DNA of 26,120 nucleotides. Source: an uncultured bacterium (GTDB lineage: Bacteria; Bacteroidota; Bacteroidia; Bacteroidales; Marinifilaceae). The notes beneath the pieces were generated by a model that saw only the letters and a program-made list of their open reading frames with translations, ran no database searches and was not told where the DNA came from. The stretch covers positions 1 through 26,120 of the forward strand of contig CAJMSX010000051.1 in the NCBI GenBank assembly GCA_905216195.1, in the 5' to 3' direction. Made by a program: the position numbers and the translations under genes. Positions 6,966-15,933 of the stretch are shown in pieces; the first letter of the stretch is position 1; every line of letters begins with the position of its first letter.

Positions 6966-9290
6966 CTACTCGTTCCGCAAAGTTTGCACCGGATTGATCG
7001 TAGCCGCTTTCCAACTTTGCCAACTTACGGTCAGCACGGTGATGATCAAAGTAATGATCCCGGCCAACAAAAATACCCACCAGTACATCGTCGTCCGATA
7101 GGGGAAACCCGCCAGCCAGGCTTTGACGATGTACCAGGCTATCGGTACGGCGAGGACGAAGGAAACCAGAATGAGTTTCAAGAACCCTTTGTTCAGCAGG
7201 ATCAGCATCTGGGCTTCCGTCGCTCCGTTGACTTTTCGGATACCGATTTCTTTCACCTTAAACCGGGCATTGAACAAGATCAACCCGTAAATCCCCATCA
7301 GCGAAATCAGGATGGTAATCAATCCGAAAATAGATATCAGTTTCGCAAAATTCGCTTCCTTCCGGTACATTTGATCCATGGTCTCATCTAAGAATTTTAC
7401 ATTCCCACCTTCGGTCGAAAATTGCCGGTAGGTTTTCCGGATATAATCGATGGTTTCCGGCAAGCGAGTGCCACTCACCTTTAGTAAAGCATATTCCACA
7501 CCCTGATCGTCTCCGCAAACGAAAGCCATCGGTTCGATTTCTTCCTTCACCGATCTGAAATTGATGTTCTCGGCGATTCCGACGACCTGTCCCATATTAT
7601 TGAAACAACCGACTTCTTTTCCGATAACATCCTCCATACCGAATTTATCTATAAACTTCCGGTTGAAAATAACCTTATTGACCCCTTTCTCGTTATGGGC
7701 GAAGAAGTCGGTTCCTTCCGCAATTTTGATATCGAAAAAGCGAAGAAAATTATGAGCTACCGGCCAGGCATAAAATTGTACCCGCTGTCCGTTAAACTCC
7801 CGGCCCCATCCCATGCCCACCTGACCCGGCAGAAAACGGGTAGTCGTATAATTCAGGATCTCCGGACGGGCTTTCAATTCGTTTTCAAAAGCATTCAACT
7901 GTTTTTTCACTTCTCCGTTCAAAGGCACATAGACGACATTTTCCCGGTCAAAACCCAAACTCATATTTTGCATATGGGTATGCTGCAACTTAATAAAAAT
8001 AGCCACGGTGATCAGAATAATAGTCGTAATAAACTGAAATAACAATAAGGAATTCCGCAAACGGATTCCTTTCGGCGTCAAGGCAAAAGTCCCTTTCAGG
8101 ACCAAAGCCGGAGGAAAGGAGGTGGTATAAAAGGCTGGATAAAGTCCCGCCAGGGTTCCTAAAACCACGGCCAGAGCCGCGATACACAACAGTATAGCTC
8201 CGTTCGCTCCAAAAGCCAGATCGGCCGTAAAAAAATCTGCCGCAGGGGAAGCGGTAAATAAAGAAGTCCATATAAAGGATAAACCGAAGGCCAACAAAGA
8301 CAAAACTACCGATTCGAACACCATACCCCGCCTTAACTCACCGGGCAAAGCTCCCATCACTTTTTGGGTATTGATCCGTTTGATTCTGACAGGAGCCAAC
8401 GCCGTTGAAAAATTGATAAAATTGACATAAGCGATCCCGATGATAAGAAGAGCGATGGCGATCAAAGACCAGGTAGTGCTCAGATTCCCCCTCGTCACGC
8501 TCCCGTCCGACTTGGCTTTAAAATAAATGTCCGTCACCGGAGTCAAATAGAATTTCATCCGTTCCTGAAACTCCAACAAATCTTCTTTCTCCATCCCGGG
8601 CATATCCATTTGACTGATTTTGGAAGTTATCTCCTCCGCTGAAACGCCGGAAGCCAGCTTATAATAGGGGACATAAGACCATTCCGACCAGGTTTCGTCT
8701 TTCAGACCATACAATATACCGTTTCTGACCGAACTGTTTTTGGGAAAATCTTTATAAATCAAAGTTACGGTTACAGGGATTTTACCAATATTCATCGTTT
8801 TCCCCAAAGCCGATTCGTTTCCGAAGAACTTCCGTGCTATACTTTCCGATAAAGCAATCGAATACTCCCCTTCCAGACACGTCTTCGGATCCCCCGCCAC
8901 AATTTCCGGAGAAAATACCTCGAAGAAACCTGGCGTCACTTTCCAGAAAGGTTCCTGATACTCGATGGTCTTCCCTTGGCTGTCTTCTACACTCAATACC
9001 TGGTCCCAACCTTGCCAGGTAGCACAATACGCCTCGATTCCCGGAATATTCTTACCAATAGCTTCCACAGCCGGCACACAGATATTGGCGCTGTAATTCG
9101 TAGCTACCTGGTCGTAATATTCCAACAGAAAGATCCGCTCTTTATCTTTGTAAGAACGGTCATAACCAAACTCATACATCACTTGAAAAGCGATTACGGT
9201 CAACACCGTAAAAGCCACAGACAAACCGATAACGTTCAGCACAAACGCCAATTTGTTCCGTTTTAAGGTAGATAAAAATTCCCGAAACAT
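6966..9290 (-). CDS. ABC transporter permease, MacB/FtsX-like, duplicated 8-TM form (permease D)
   Basis: A 774-residue inner-membrane permease without a nucleotide-binding domain. TM1 about 15-36; MacB-type periplasmic domain 42-270, with FFEVFSPEIVAGDP and DFPKNSSVRNG; TM2-TM5 between about 273 and 430; second periplasmic domain to about 645; then TM6-TM8. The second-half coupling motif KEIGIRKVNGA starts at 680, and the C-terminus reads NPVQTLRNE. The first-half motif has decayed to NTQKVMGA (307-314). It is the closest relative of its upstream neighbour E: both begin M(F/I)REFLSTLKRNK and match along their whole length, so the pair is a tandem duplication. The gap to E is 56 bp, consistent with co-transcription. 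The start is an ATG giving the same N-terminus as E. The substrate is unknown; an efflux or lipoprotein-release role is suggested only by the MacB/LolC superfamily. Confidence 0.9.
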   Translation of the reverse strand: MFREFLSTLKRNKLAFVLNVIGLSVAFTVLTVIAFQVMYEFGYDRSYKDKERIFLLEYYDQVATNYSANICVPAVEAIGKNIPGIEAYCATWQGWDQVLSVEDSQGKTIEYQEPFWKVTPGFFEVFSPEIVAGDPKTCLEGEYSIALSESIARKFFGNESALGKTMNIGKIPVTVTLIYKDFPKNSSVRNGILYGLKDETWSEWSYVPYYKLASGVSAEEITSKISQMDMPGMEKEDLLEFQERMKFYLTPVTDIYFKAKSDGSVTRGNLSTTWSLIAIALLIIGIAYVNFINFSTALAPVRIKRINTQKVMGALPGELRRGMVFESVVLSLLAFGLSFIWTSLFTASPAADFFTADLAFGANGAILLCIAALAVVLGTLAGLYPAFYTTSFPPALVLKGTFALTPKGIRLRNSLLLFQFITTIILITVAIFIKLQHTHMQNMSLGFDRENVVYVPLNGEVKKQLNAFENELKARPEILNYTTTRFLPGQVGMGWGREFNGQRVQFYAWPVAHNFLRFFDIKIAEGTDFFAHNEKGVNKVIFNRKFIDKFGMEDVIGKEVGCFNNMGQVVGIAENINFRSVKEEIEPMAFVCGDDQGVEYALLKVSGTRLPETIDYIRKTYRQFSTEGGNVKFLDETMDQMYRKEANFAKLISIFGLITILISLMGIYGLILFNARFKVKEIGIRKVNGATEAQMLILLNKGFLKLILVSFVLAVPIAWYIVKAWLAGFPYRTTMYWWVFLLAGIITLIITVLTVSWQSWKAATINPVQTLRNE

Positions 9291-9346
9291 CTCTATTTAA
9301 TTTTAGTATTTATATTTCCCTTCTTCTCCCACACCGGCCCCGTGTG

Positions 9347-11665
9347 TTATTCGCTTCGCAAAGTTTCGACAGGATTGATTGTGGCTGCTTTCCAGCTCTG
9401 GTAGCTGACGGTTAACACCGTAATCAATACGGTAGCGACACCTGCCGATAAAAATACCCACCAGTATACAGGCGTGCGGTAAGCAAAACCCGATAACCAT
9501 TCCTGTACCACATACCAGGCCATAGGCACCGCAAGCAGAAACGAATACAGGATCAGCTTCAGGAAGCCCTTGTTCAATAAAGCGATCATCTCTAATTCCG
9601 TCGCCCCGTTCACTTTCCGGATACCGATTTCTTTCATCCGGAAACGGGCATTGAATAAAATCAAACCGTAAATTCCCATCAAGGAAATCAGAATCGTAAT
9701 TCCTCCGAATATAGAAATCAACTTGGCAAAATTTTCTTCTTTCTGGTAAATATAGGCCGTATATTGATCTAAAAAACCGACATTCAAGTCATTATCTCCA
9801 TATTGTTTGCCGATTGTCCGGATATAATCGACCGTTTCCGGCAAACGGGTGCCGCTCACCCGCAATAGCATATAATTTTTTATCAGATGATCTCCGCAAA
9901 CAAAAGCCATCGGCTCAATCTCCTCCCGCAGGGGGTTGAAATTGACATCTTCCGCAATTCCTACCACCGTACCGGTATTTCCGTCACAGGGAATTTCTTT
10001 TCCCAGCAAATCTTTCAAATCGTATTTTTCTAAAAATTTCCGGTTAAAAATAATTTTATCCTTTCCTTTCTCCGGGTGTTCGGAAAAATCGGAACCTTCC
10101 GTCACGTCTATTTGAAAAAAACGTAAAAAATTAGGTCCTACAGCCCAGATAGCGAAGTTCACGCTTTTGCCGTCAATTTCCCGGCCCCACCGATTATCTA
10201 CATTTCCCGGCAGGTAAGCCGCAAGCGTATGGTCCGAGATCTCCGGCCGCGCCTCCAAATCGTGAGTGAAAGCGCTCATTTGCCGCTTTATGCCGTCTGT
10301 CAAAGGTACATACAACACATTCTCTTTTTCAAAGCCCGTATCCATATTCTGCATGAAATCATGCTGAATCTTAATAAAACAAGCTACGGTAATCAATACT
10401 ACAGTAGCAATAAACTGGAAGACGACCAGGGAGTTTCTCAGGCGTATCCCTTTGGGAGATAAAGCGAACGAACCTTTCAATACCATAGCCGGAGGGAAAG
10501 AGGTCATGTAAAAAGCCGGATACACCCCTGCCAGCAATCCGAGGATCACAGCTATACTTCCTATAGCTGCCAGAAGCCCGATGTGATTCGACAGAACCAG
10601 ATCAGCATTGAAAAAGGACGTCAAAGGAGAAGAAATGAACAAAACGGTCCAGACAAACGATAAACCGAACGCCAGGAGCGAGATGATACCCGATTCGCAT
10701 GTAATAAACCGCATCAAACGAGCAGTAGTGCTTCCCAATACCTTTTGAGTATTGATCCGGCGAATCCGGACCGGAGCCAATGCCGTCGAAAAATTGATAA
10801 AATTGACATACGCAATCAGAATAATCACTAAAGCAACAGCAATCAGAGAAAAGGTCGTATTTAAATTTCCTTTTTCCCAATTTCCTTTTCCCTCTCCCTT
10901 AAAGTAGAGGTCCTTCATCGGCTGGATGCCATATTTGAACTGATCGGGAGTCAGACCGTGTTCTTTCATCTCTTGCGGAAAATCTACCGACGCCATCTTC
11001 CGGACAATCTCCTGGGGGTCAGTACCCGAAGCCAGTTTCAAGTAAAAAGCATACGGCCAATTCCCCCATCCCCAATTTTCAGCAGGGGACAAAACCGCGT
11101 TTCGGATCGTGCTGTTTTTAGGAAAATCTTCATAGATCATCGTTACCGTCACCTCCTGGCCCTGGATAGTCAGCGTTTTTCCCACCGGAGATTTCTCCCC
11201 GAACAGCCGCAAGGCCATGCTTTCGGGCAAAGCTACGGAATTCGCACTTTCCAAACAGGTTTTCGGATCGCCGGCAATAATCCGGGGAGAAAATACATCC
11301 AGGAAACCGGGGGTTACCTTGCAATAATTTTCATCAAAATAGGTCGGTTTACCCTGGGCATCCGTCAAAGTCAACCGATTCGAATTGTAATAAAAAACCA
11401 AAGCCGAGGACTGGATCTCGGGGATAGACGCCGTCATTTTCTCCGCCAAAGGATAACTAAAACCCATATAATCCCCGAAAATAGGTACATAGTTGTTCGC
11501 TCTGTAAATTTGATCCGCCTCCTTATAAGAGCGGTCGAAACCGAACTCGTATGAAGTCTGAAAAGCAACTATGGTCAACACGGCATAAGCCAGAGACAAT
11601 CCGAGGACGTTCAAAAGAAACGCCATCTTGTTCCGTTTCAAGGTCGATAAAAATTCTCGTATCAT
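9347..11665 (-). CDS. ABC transporter permease, MacB/FtsX-like, duplicated 8-TM form (permease E)
   Basis: A 772-residue permease, the tandem paralogue of D. TM1 about 15-36 (ending near TSYEFGFDRSYKEADQIY); MacB-type periplasmic domain with FLDVFSPRIIAGDPKTCLE and DFPKNSTIRNA; TM2-TM5; second periplasmic domain; TM6-TM8. The coupling motif KEIGIRKVNGA starts at 678, and the C-terminus reads NPVETLRSE. The first-half counterpart is the degenerate NTQKVLGS. No ATP-binding motif is present. The start is the ATG ending at 11665, matching D. The 112-bp gap to the upstream S41 peptidase gene is AT-rich. It contains TACGTTTA on the minus strand (one mismatch from the -7 box, at 11678-11685), but that would leave almost no leader, so read-through from upstream is more likely. 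Confidence 0.9.
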   Translation of the reverse strand: MIREFLSTLKRNKMAFLLNVLGLSLAYAVLTIVAFQTSYEFGFDRSYKEADQIYRANNYVPIFGDYMGFSYPLAEKMTASIPEIQSSALVFYYNSNRLTLTDAQGKPTYFDENYCKVTPGFLDVFSPRIIAGDPKTCLESANSVALPESMALRLFGEKSPVGKTLTIQGQEVTVTMIYEDFPKNSTIRNAVLSPAENWGWGNWPYAFYLKLASGTDPQEIVRKMASVDFPQEMKEHGLTPDQFKYGIQPMKDLYFKGEGKGNWEKGNLNTTFSLIAVALVIILIAYVNFINFSTALAPVRIRRINTQKVLGSTTARLMRFITCESGIISLLAFGLSFVWTVLFISSPLTSFFNADLVLSNHIGLLAAIGSIAVILGLLAGVYPAFYMTSFPPAMVLKGSFALSPKGIRLRNSLVVFQFIATVVLITVACFIKIQHDFMQNMDTGFEKENVLYVPLTDGIKRQMSAFTHDLEARPEISDHTLAAYLPGNVDNRWGREIDGKSVNFAIWAVGPNFLRFFQIDVTEGSDFSEHPEKGKDKIIFNRKFLEKYDLKDLLGKEIPCDGNTGTVVGIAEDVNFNPLREEIEPMAFVCGDHLIKNYMLLRVSGTRLPETVDYIRTIGKQYGDNDLNVGFLDQYTAYIYQKEENFAKLISIFGGITILISLMGIYGLILFNARFRMKEIGIRKVNGATELEMIALLNKGFLKLILYSFLLAVPMAWYVVQEWLSGFAYRTPVYWWVFLSAGVATVLITVLTVSYQSWKAATINPVETLRSE

Positions 11666-11777
11666 AAGATATAGGTTTAAACGTATATTTAAAACTATTG
11701 TGTAAATATATTAAAAATCTACCGGCTAAAAATAACTCCCTGCCTTTAAATACATAGGACTTCACTTTTTAACCTTT

Positions 11778-13391
11778 TCAGGGGCTTTCCTTTTTCAATC
11801 TATCCACCAAATACCGGATTTCGGTATCCGTACTGAAATCATACCGGACGTAATCCTTATAATCGGGAATCCAGTCCGGATAAAATATCTTGGCACGTAA
11901 ATCCGCAGGGGGTAAGAAATACTGAGCGGAATTCGAGATGGAACCTTCTATTCCGGTTCGGGGCAAGCGGAAAGGAGTCGTTTCCATAAACGTATTAGGT
12001 GCCTGACTGGAAGGGACGCCTACTACAAGGGCTCCCATTTTCCACAGATAAAAGGCATAGTGGAAAGCTGCGCTGAACGTACGTGTGTCGGTCACAACAA
12101 ACACTTTCCGGGGGGTATATACCGGTTTCCCTTCCAAATCCCGGATATATTTCTCTCCACCCCCGATACACTGCCTTAAAAATCCTTCCCTTTTTCCGGA
12201 GGGGGTATTTTTCTCCTTTTCTTCCTCCCCTCTATATTCGCCCAATGTCAAATCCGTACCCTGATTCCGGTTAAAATCAGCCAAGGTCTGATTAATTTTC
12301 CGCAGGTACAAAGGCGAAATCAGGCGATAAAAAGCGACCCCCATATCCGTCTGTAAATACCGGTCTCCATACATTTGATAAATCGTCGGCAAGGTAATCG
12401 GGGTAAACCCTCCTCCGTTTCCCCTCAAATCGATAATCAGATTGGGACTGTTTTCTTTTTTCATGACTTCCAGCATTTTCCGGAATTCCTGCGCCAACAT
12501 GGGAATTCCGGCAATCGCTTCTTCCGGCTTTTCCGGCTGGGTGGTACGAAGGATCGTTTTATAATAATTTTCTACTTGTCGCTGCCAGCCGTCCCATCCC
12601 GCTTCTTTCATAAAAGCATACGCTTCCCGGGCCATAACGCTTTGTAAGCGAAAAATCATCGTCTGTTTCTCTTCGTCCAGAAACCGCCAATCCATATTCC
12701 CCATTCCTGCCGTTTTTTCCCACAGCGGGGAAGAAACTTTCTCCGTCTTCTTCCATTCTTCCTGAGGCACCGCCTTTAAGGTCCACTTTAAGCGTTCCAT
12801 CCGGGGAGTGAGGAGATCCAGCACCACCGTATCTCCGCCAGGAATCAACCGCCGGAGAAAATGTAAGTCCGGAAAACCCCTGGCAAAATTTTCATATTTT
12901 CCATACAAATTTTCAGCAGCGACAAGCTCAGCCGCCTGATCGGCCAATTCTGACACAGCCACCCCGTCCACGCCCAGCAATTTACTCCCCCGGTAGCCAG
13001 CCTGCGCTCTGGGTACGGCAGCCAAAATCAGGCCGTCCGGAATCACTTTTACCGTCAGCGGCAAATACAAGGGTATTTTCCGGTTTTCCTGACGAAGGGT
13101 CTTCACCCCGGTATGCCCGTCCCCCAAGGGAGCGATAAACCGTCTCAAAAACAAACTGAAGTCCATCAAATTCCAGTCTTTCTCCCTTAATTCCTTTTGC
13201 ATTTCCCCGGCCCTTTTATGAAAAAACACTTTCCCTCCGAAAGCCGAATAAGGATCCGGATGTGTTTCTTCCAGATAGCTGACGAATTGACGGAAATCGG
13301 CAATCAACGTATCCCGGGAAATAACTTCCTGAGCTATCGCCATTCCGGCTACCCCTAAAAACCAGATCGTCAAAACTAATTTTCGATTCAT
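11778..13391 (-). CDS. S41 family (C-terminal-processing-like) serine peptidase, secreted
   Basis: A 537-residue exported protein with a signal peptide at 1-20 (LVLTIWFLGVAGMAIA, then Q). The N-terminal region has the helical cap common to Bacteroidota S41 proteins, with GDGHTG at 90-95. A PDZ-like stretch (about 110-150, GSKLLGVDGVAVSEL) follows, then the core with NLIIDLRGNGGG at 317-328 and the expected nucleophile S440 in DTRTFSAAFHY. The canonical E three residues after the serine pair is replaced here (SAAFHY), so the rest of the catalytic machinery is uncertain. The family cleaves C-terminal regions of proteins or unfolded peptides in the periplasm. It lies 53 bp downstream of permease G and 112 bp upstream of E, inside the permease cluster. 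The start is an ATG; the stop is TGA. Family assignment is firm; activity and substrate are not known. Confidence 0.85.
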   Translation of the reverse strand: MNRKLVLTIWFLGVAGMAIAQEVISRDTLIADFRQFVSYLEETHPDPYSAFGGKVFFHKRAGEMQKELREKDWNLMDFSLFLRRFIAPLGDGHTGVKTLRQENRKIPLYLPLTVKVIPDGLILAAVPRAQAGYRGSKLLGVDGVAVSELADQAAELVAAENLYGKYENFARGFPDLHFLRRLIPGGDTVVLDLLTPRMERLKWTLKAVPQEEWKKTEKVSSPLWEKTAGMGNMDWRFLDEEKQTMIFRLQSVMAREAYAFMKEAGWDGWQRQVENYYKTILRTTQPEKPEEAIAGIPMLAQEFRKMLEVMKKENSPNLIIDLRGNGGGFTPITLPTIYQMYGDRYLQTDMGVAFYRLISPLYLRKINQTLADFNRNQGTDLTLGEYRGEEEKEKNTPSGKREGFLRQCIGGGEKYIRDLEGKPVYTPRKVFVVTDTRTFSAAFHYAFYLWKMGALVVGVPSSQAPNTFMETTPFRLPRTGIEGSISNSAQYFLPPADLRAKIFYPDWIPDYKDYVRYDFSTDTEIRYLVDRLKKESP

Positions 13392-13423
13392 ACTTTTCGA
13401 CTTTAATTTTTTATCACTTTATT

Positions 13424-13437
13424 TGTCCGGCCGGACA
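13424..13437. repeat. Perfect 14-bp palindrome between permease G and the S41 gene
   Basis: TGTCCGGCCGGACA is its own reverse complement. It begins 33 bp upstream of the S41 start codon and 10 bp or less after the end of G on the minus strand. As RNA it could form a 5-bp stem with a GGCC tetraloop; as DNA it could be a site for a dimeric protein. No U-tract follows, so a terminator role is not supported. Confidence 0.5.
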
Positions 13438-13444
13438 CTTCCTT

Positions 13445-15769
13445 TTATTCATTCTTCAAGGTGTTCACCGGATTTTCTCCGGCAGCTTTCCAGCTTTGAC
13501 CGCAAATCATCAAAGCAGCAAGCAGCAGCGTCAATCCTCCGGCACCGGCAAAAATCCACCAGCTGAAAGCTGTCCGGTAGGCAAAACCCGACAACCAGCT
13601 GTGCATGATGTAATAAGCTGCCGGACTCCCGATCCCCAATGCCAATACAATCCATTTCATAAAATTGCCCATGAGCATTTCCAGGATTTCCTTTACCGAA
13701 GCGCCGTTTACCCGGCGGATACCGATTTCTTTTACCCGTTGCCGGATAAAGTAAGTGGCCATCGCTAAAATTCCCATCATAGAAAGCACTACTGCCAATA
13801 CGGAAAAATACCCGATCAAACGTGCCGTTCGCTCCTGCTGGTCATACCAGCCTGCGATAGTTTGATCCATAAAACCCGATGCAAAAGGGACAGCGTCTAC
13901 AAACCGAGCGTAAGTTTCCCGAATGTGCCGATAAGTTTGGCCGGCTTGTACGCCCCCGACCCTGATCAATATTTCCCGAGGCTCGTATCCCTCCTTGAAC
14001 GGCCGGATAATCAAAGGCTCTATGCGTTCCGACAATTTCCGGAGATGAAAATCTTTCACTACACCGGCCACCGGCACTTCTTGCTGAAACAAGCGGATGG
14101 ACCGGGGCAGAGCCGGTAAACCGAATTCCCGTACCGCTGTTTCGTTAAGCCAGACCGCTTCGGAAGACACAGCCGTTCCGGTCGATTGGACGTTTAATTT
14201 TAAAACCCGGAAAAAAGCGCTGTCGACGTTCATTGCCCTTACATCCATTTCTTTACCTTCCCGCATATAGGTGGTACTGTAACCAGCATCCAACGGACTT
14301 CCTTCGGTATAAGATACTTCCTCCACTCCGGGAATCCGTTTTAATTCTTCCCTCAACCCGTTTTTTTGCGAGGCCTTGATCATTCCCTGCAACCAAATGA
14401 CATTTTCCTTTTCATACCCCAGGGAAGCCGAACGCATATAATCCGTCTGTTTCCAAAGTACGGCCGTACAAATCATCAACAGAACAGCCACGGTATACTG
14501 AACACAAATCAGCATCTTTCCATACCGTCCTTTCGACCGTCTACGCAATCCCCCTTTCATCACTTCCACCGTAGGAAAACCGGTGAGAATCCGGGCAGGC
14601 ACGGCTCCCGCAAACACCCCCAGAACGATAATTCCCCCCCACGCACAGAAGAATGTCGCCGGAGTCAACGCATCCCTTATTTCCACATGCGTACGCAACA
14701 ACCCGTTGAAAAGGGGAAGGGCCAGAATCGCCAGGATAAAAGCAATTCCCAGCGAGAGTATACATAACAGAACGGACTCGGTGATAAACTGTCGGAATAA
14801 CCTTCCCTTACTGCTCCCCAACACTTTTCGTACACCTGCTTCTTTCGCCCTGAAGCTGGTGCGGGCTATCGATAAATTCGTATAATTGATCAGGGCCAAC
14901 ATCAGAATAATCAGCGTAATGAGGGATAATACGGAAACGAAAAGCTTGCTATTTCCATGAATCCCCGCTTCTTCCGTCCACCCGCCGAAATAAACCTCCG
15001 CCAGGGGTTCCAGTCTCACCTCCTCCCGGTGATAAGAAGCCTTTTCGTCATATGCCCAGTAATCTTTTTTAAATTGCTGTAATATTTCCGCGGATTTAGC
15101 TTCCAGATTCGTCCCTTCTTTTGCTTCCAGATACAAACCGAAGCTGGCATTCCCATCCCTCGACATCATGGTTTTGTCTCCCCAAATATCGGCTAAAGCG
15201 GAGAAAGCCACAACGGCATCACAACGGTTGAAATGCGTATTTTCAGGAAAATCCTCCATGACTCCCGCAACGGTCCAGGGTAACTCTCCCTGATACCTCA
15301 CTACCTGTCCGAAAGGGTCCCTATCCCCGAACAATTTCTGCGCAAAAGAGCGGCTCAATACAATTTCTCTTCCGGTTTGTAATACCTCACCGGCTTGCCC
15401 TTCCGATAAGGGAAAAGAAAACATCCGGAAAAAGGCAGGATCGGCCAGCAAGAACCGGATAGTTACCTTTTGTCCGTCCGGCGCCGTTACGAAGCCCTCT
15501 TCTTCATACAAACGGGTATAGCTTTCTATTTCCGGATTATCCCGTACCAATCTTTCCCCCAAAACAGGAGAAGCAATCGAACCTTTTTCCGATATTAAAC
15601 GAAAAATCCGGTCCTTTTTCAGATGAAAACTATCTACCGATAACTCCTGCCGGATATATACCCCCAACAAAATGACGAAGGTTAAAGCTATCGAAAAACC
15701 GGTAACGGTAATACCGGAATATAATTTATTGCGCCACAAGCTCCGGATAAAAAGTTTCAAGTCAATCAT
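13445..15769 (-). CDS. ABC transporter permease, MacB/FtsX-like, duplicated 8-TM form (permease G)
   Basis: A 774-residue inner-membrane permease forming its own branch in the cluster. TM1 about 16-38 (GITVTGFSIALTFVILLGVYI); MacB-type periplasmic domain with FFRMFSFPLSEGQ, PFGQVVRY and DFPENTHFNR; TM2-TM5 in the middle; second periplasmic domain; TM6-TM8. Both coupling motifs are well kept: KEAGVRKVLGSS in the first half and KEIGIRRVNGAS from 680. It ends NPVNTLKNE and has no Walker motifs. Its start is the ATG ending at 15769 (MIDLKLFIRSLWRNKLYS), with a short GTATATTATAC inverted repeat six bases upstream. The 164-bp gap to H shows no clear promoter. The next gene downstream is the S41 peptidase, 53 bp away. 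The first-half motif is closer to standard FtsX permeases than in A/D/E. Confidence 0.9.
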   Translation of the reverse strand: MIDLKLFIRSLWRNKLYSGITVTGFSIALTFVILLGVYIRQELSVDSFHLKKDRIFRLISEKGSIASPVLGERLVRDNPEIESYTRLYEEEGFVTAPDGQKVTIRFLLADPAFFRMFSFPLSEGQAGEVLQTGREIVLSRSFAQKLFGDRDPFGQVVRYQGELPWTVAGVMEDFPENTHFNRCDAVVAFSALADIWGDKTMMSRDGNASFGLYLEAKEGTNLEAKSAEILQQFKKDYWAYDEKASYHREEVRLEPLAEVYFGGWTEEAGIHGNSKLFVSVLSLITLIILMLALINYTNLSIARTSFRAKEAGVRKVLGSSKGRLFRQFITESVLLCILSLGIAFILAILALPLFNGLLRTHVEIRDALTPATFFCAWGGIIVLGVFAGAVPARILTGFPTVEVMKGGLRRRSKGRYGKMLICVQYTVAVLLMICTAVLWKQTDYMRSASLGYEKENVIWLQGMIKASQKNGLREELKRIPGVEEVSYTEGSPLDAGYSTTYMREGKEMDVRAMNVDSAFFRVLKLNVQSTGTAVSSEAVWLNETAVREFGLPALPRSIRLFQQEVPVAGVVKDFHLRKLSERIEPLIIRPFKEGYEPREILIRVGGVQAGQTYRHIRETYARFVDAVPFASGFMDQTIAGWYDQQERTARLIGYFSVLAVVLSMMGILAMATYFIRQRVKEIGIRRVNGASVKEILEMLMGNFMKWIVLALGIGSPAAYYIMHSWLSGFAYRTAFSWWIFAGAGGLTLLLAALMICGQSWKAAGENPVNTLKNE

Positions 15770-15933
15770 TTCCAGTATATTATACCTTATTTTTCCTCTA
15801 TTCCTCTACCCTCCTACCTGCGGAAGTACCGGTTTGCCACCCTTACGACTCCCGGTAAGCCCCCGCTTTTATTCTTCCGTTTCCGGCAGTCCGCTCTTTC
15901 TGAAAATAGAGTGCTCCACCCGGAATCCCTGCC

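Noticed and set aside
9308..9346. CACAC/GTGTG stem after the stop of permease E as a terminator
   Set aside because: Only 5 bp of stem, and no U-run follows; D starts 56 bp later and is probably co-transcribed.
11678..11685. TACGTTTA on the minus strand as promoter for permease E
   Set aside because: The last base mismatches the consensus, and the leader would be only a few nucleotides.
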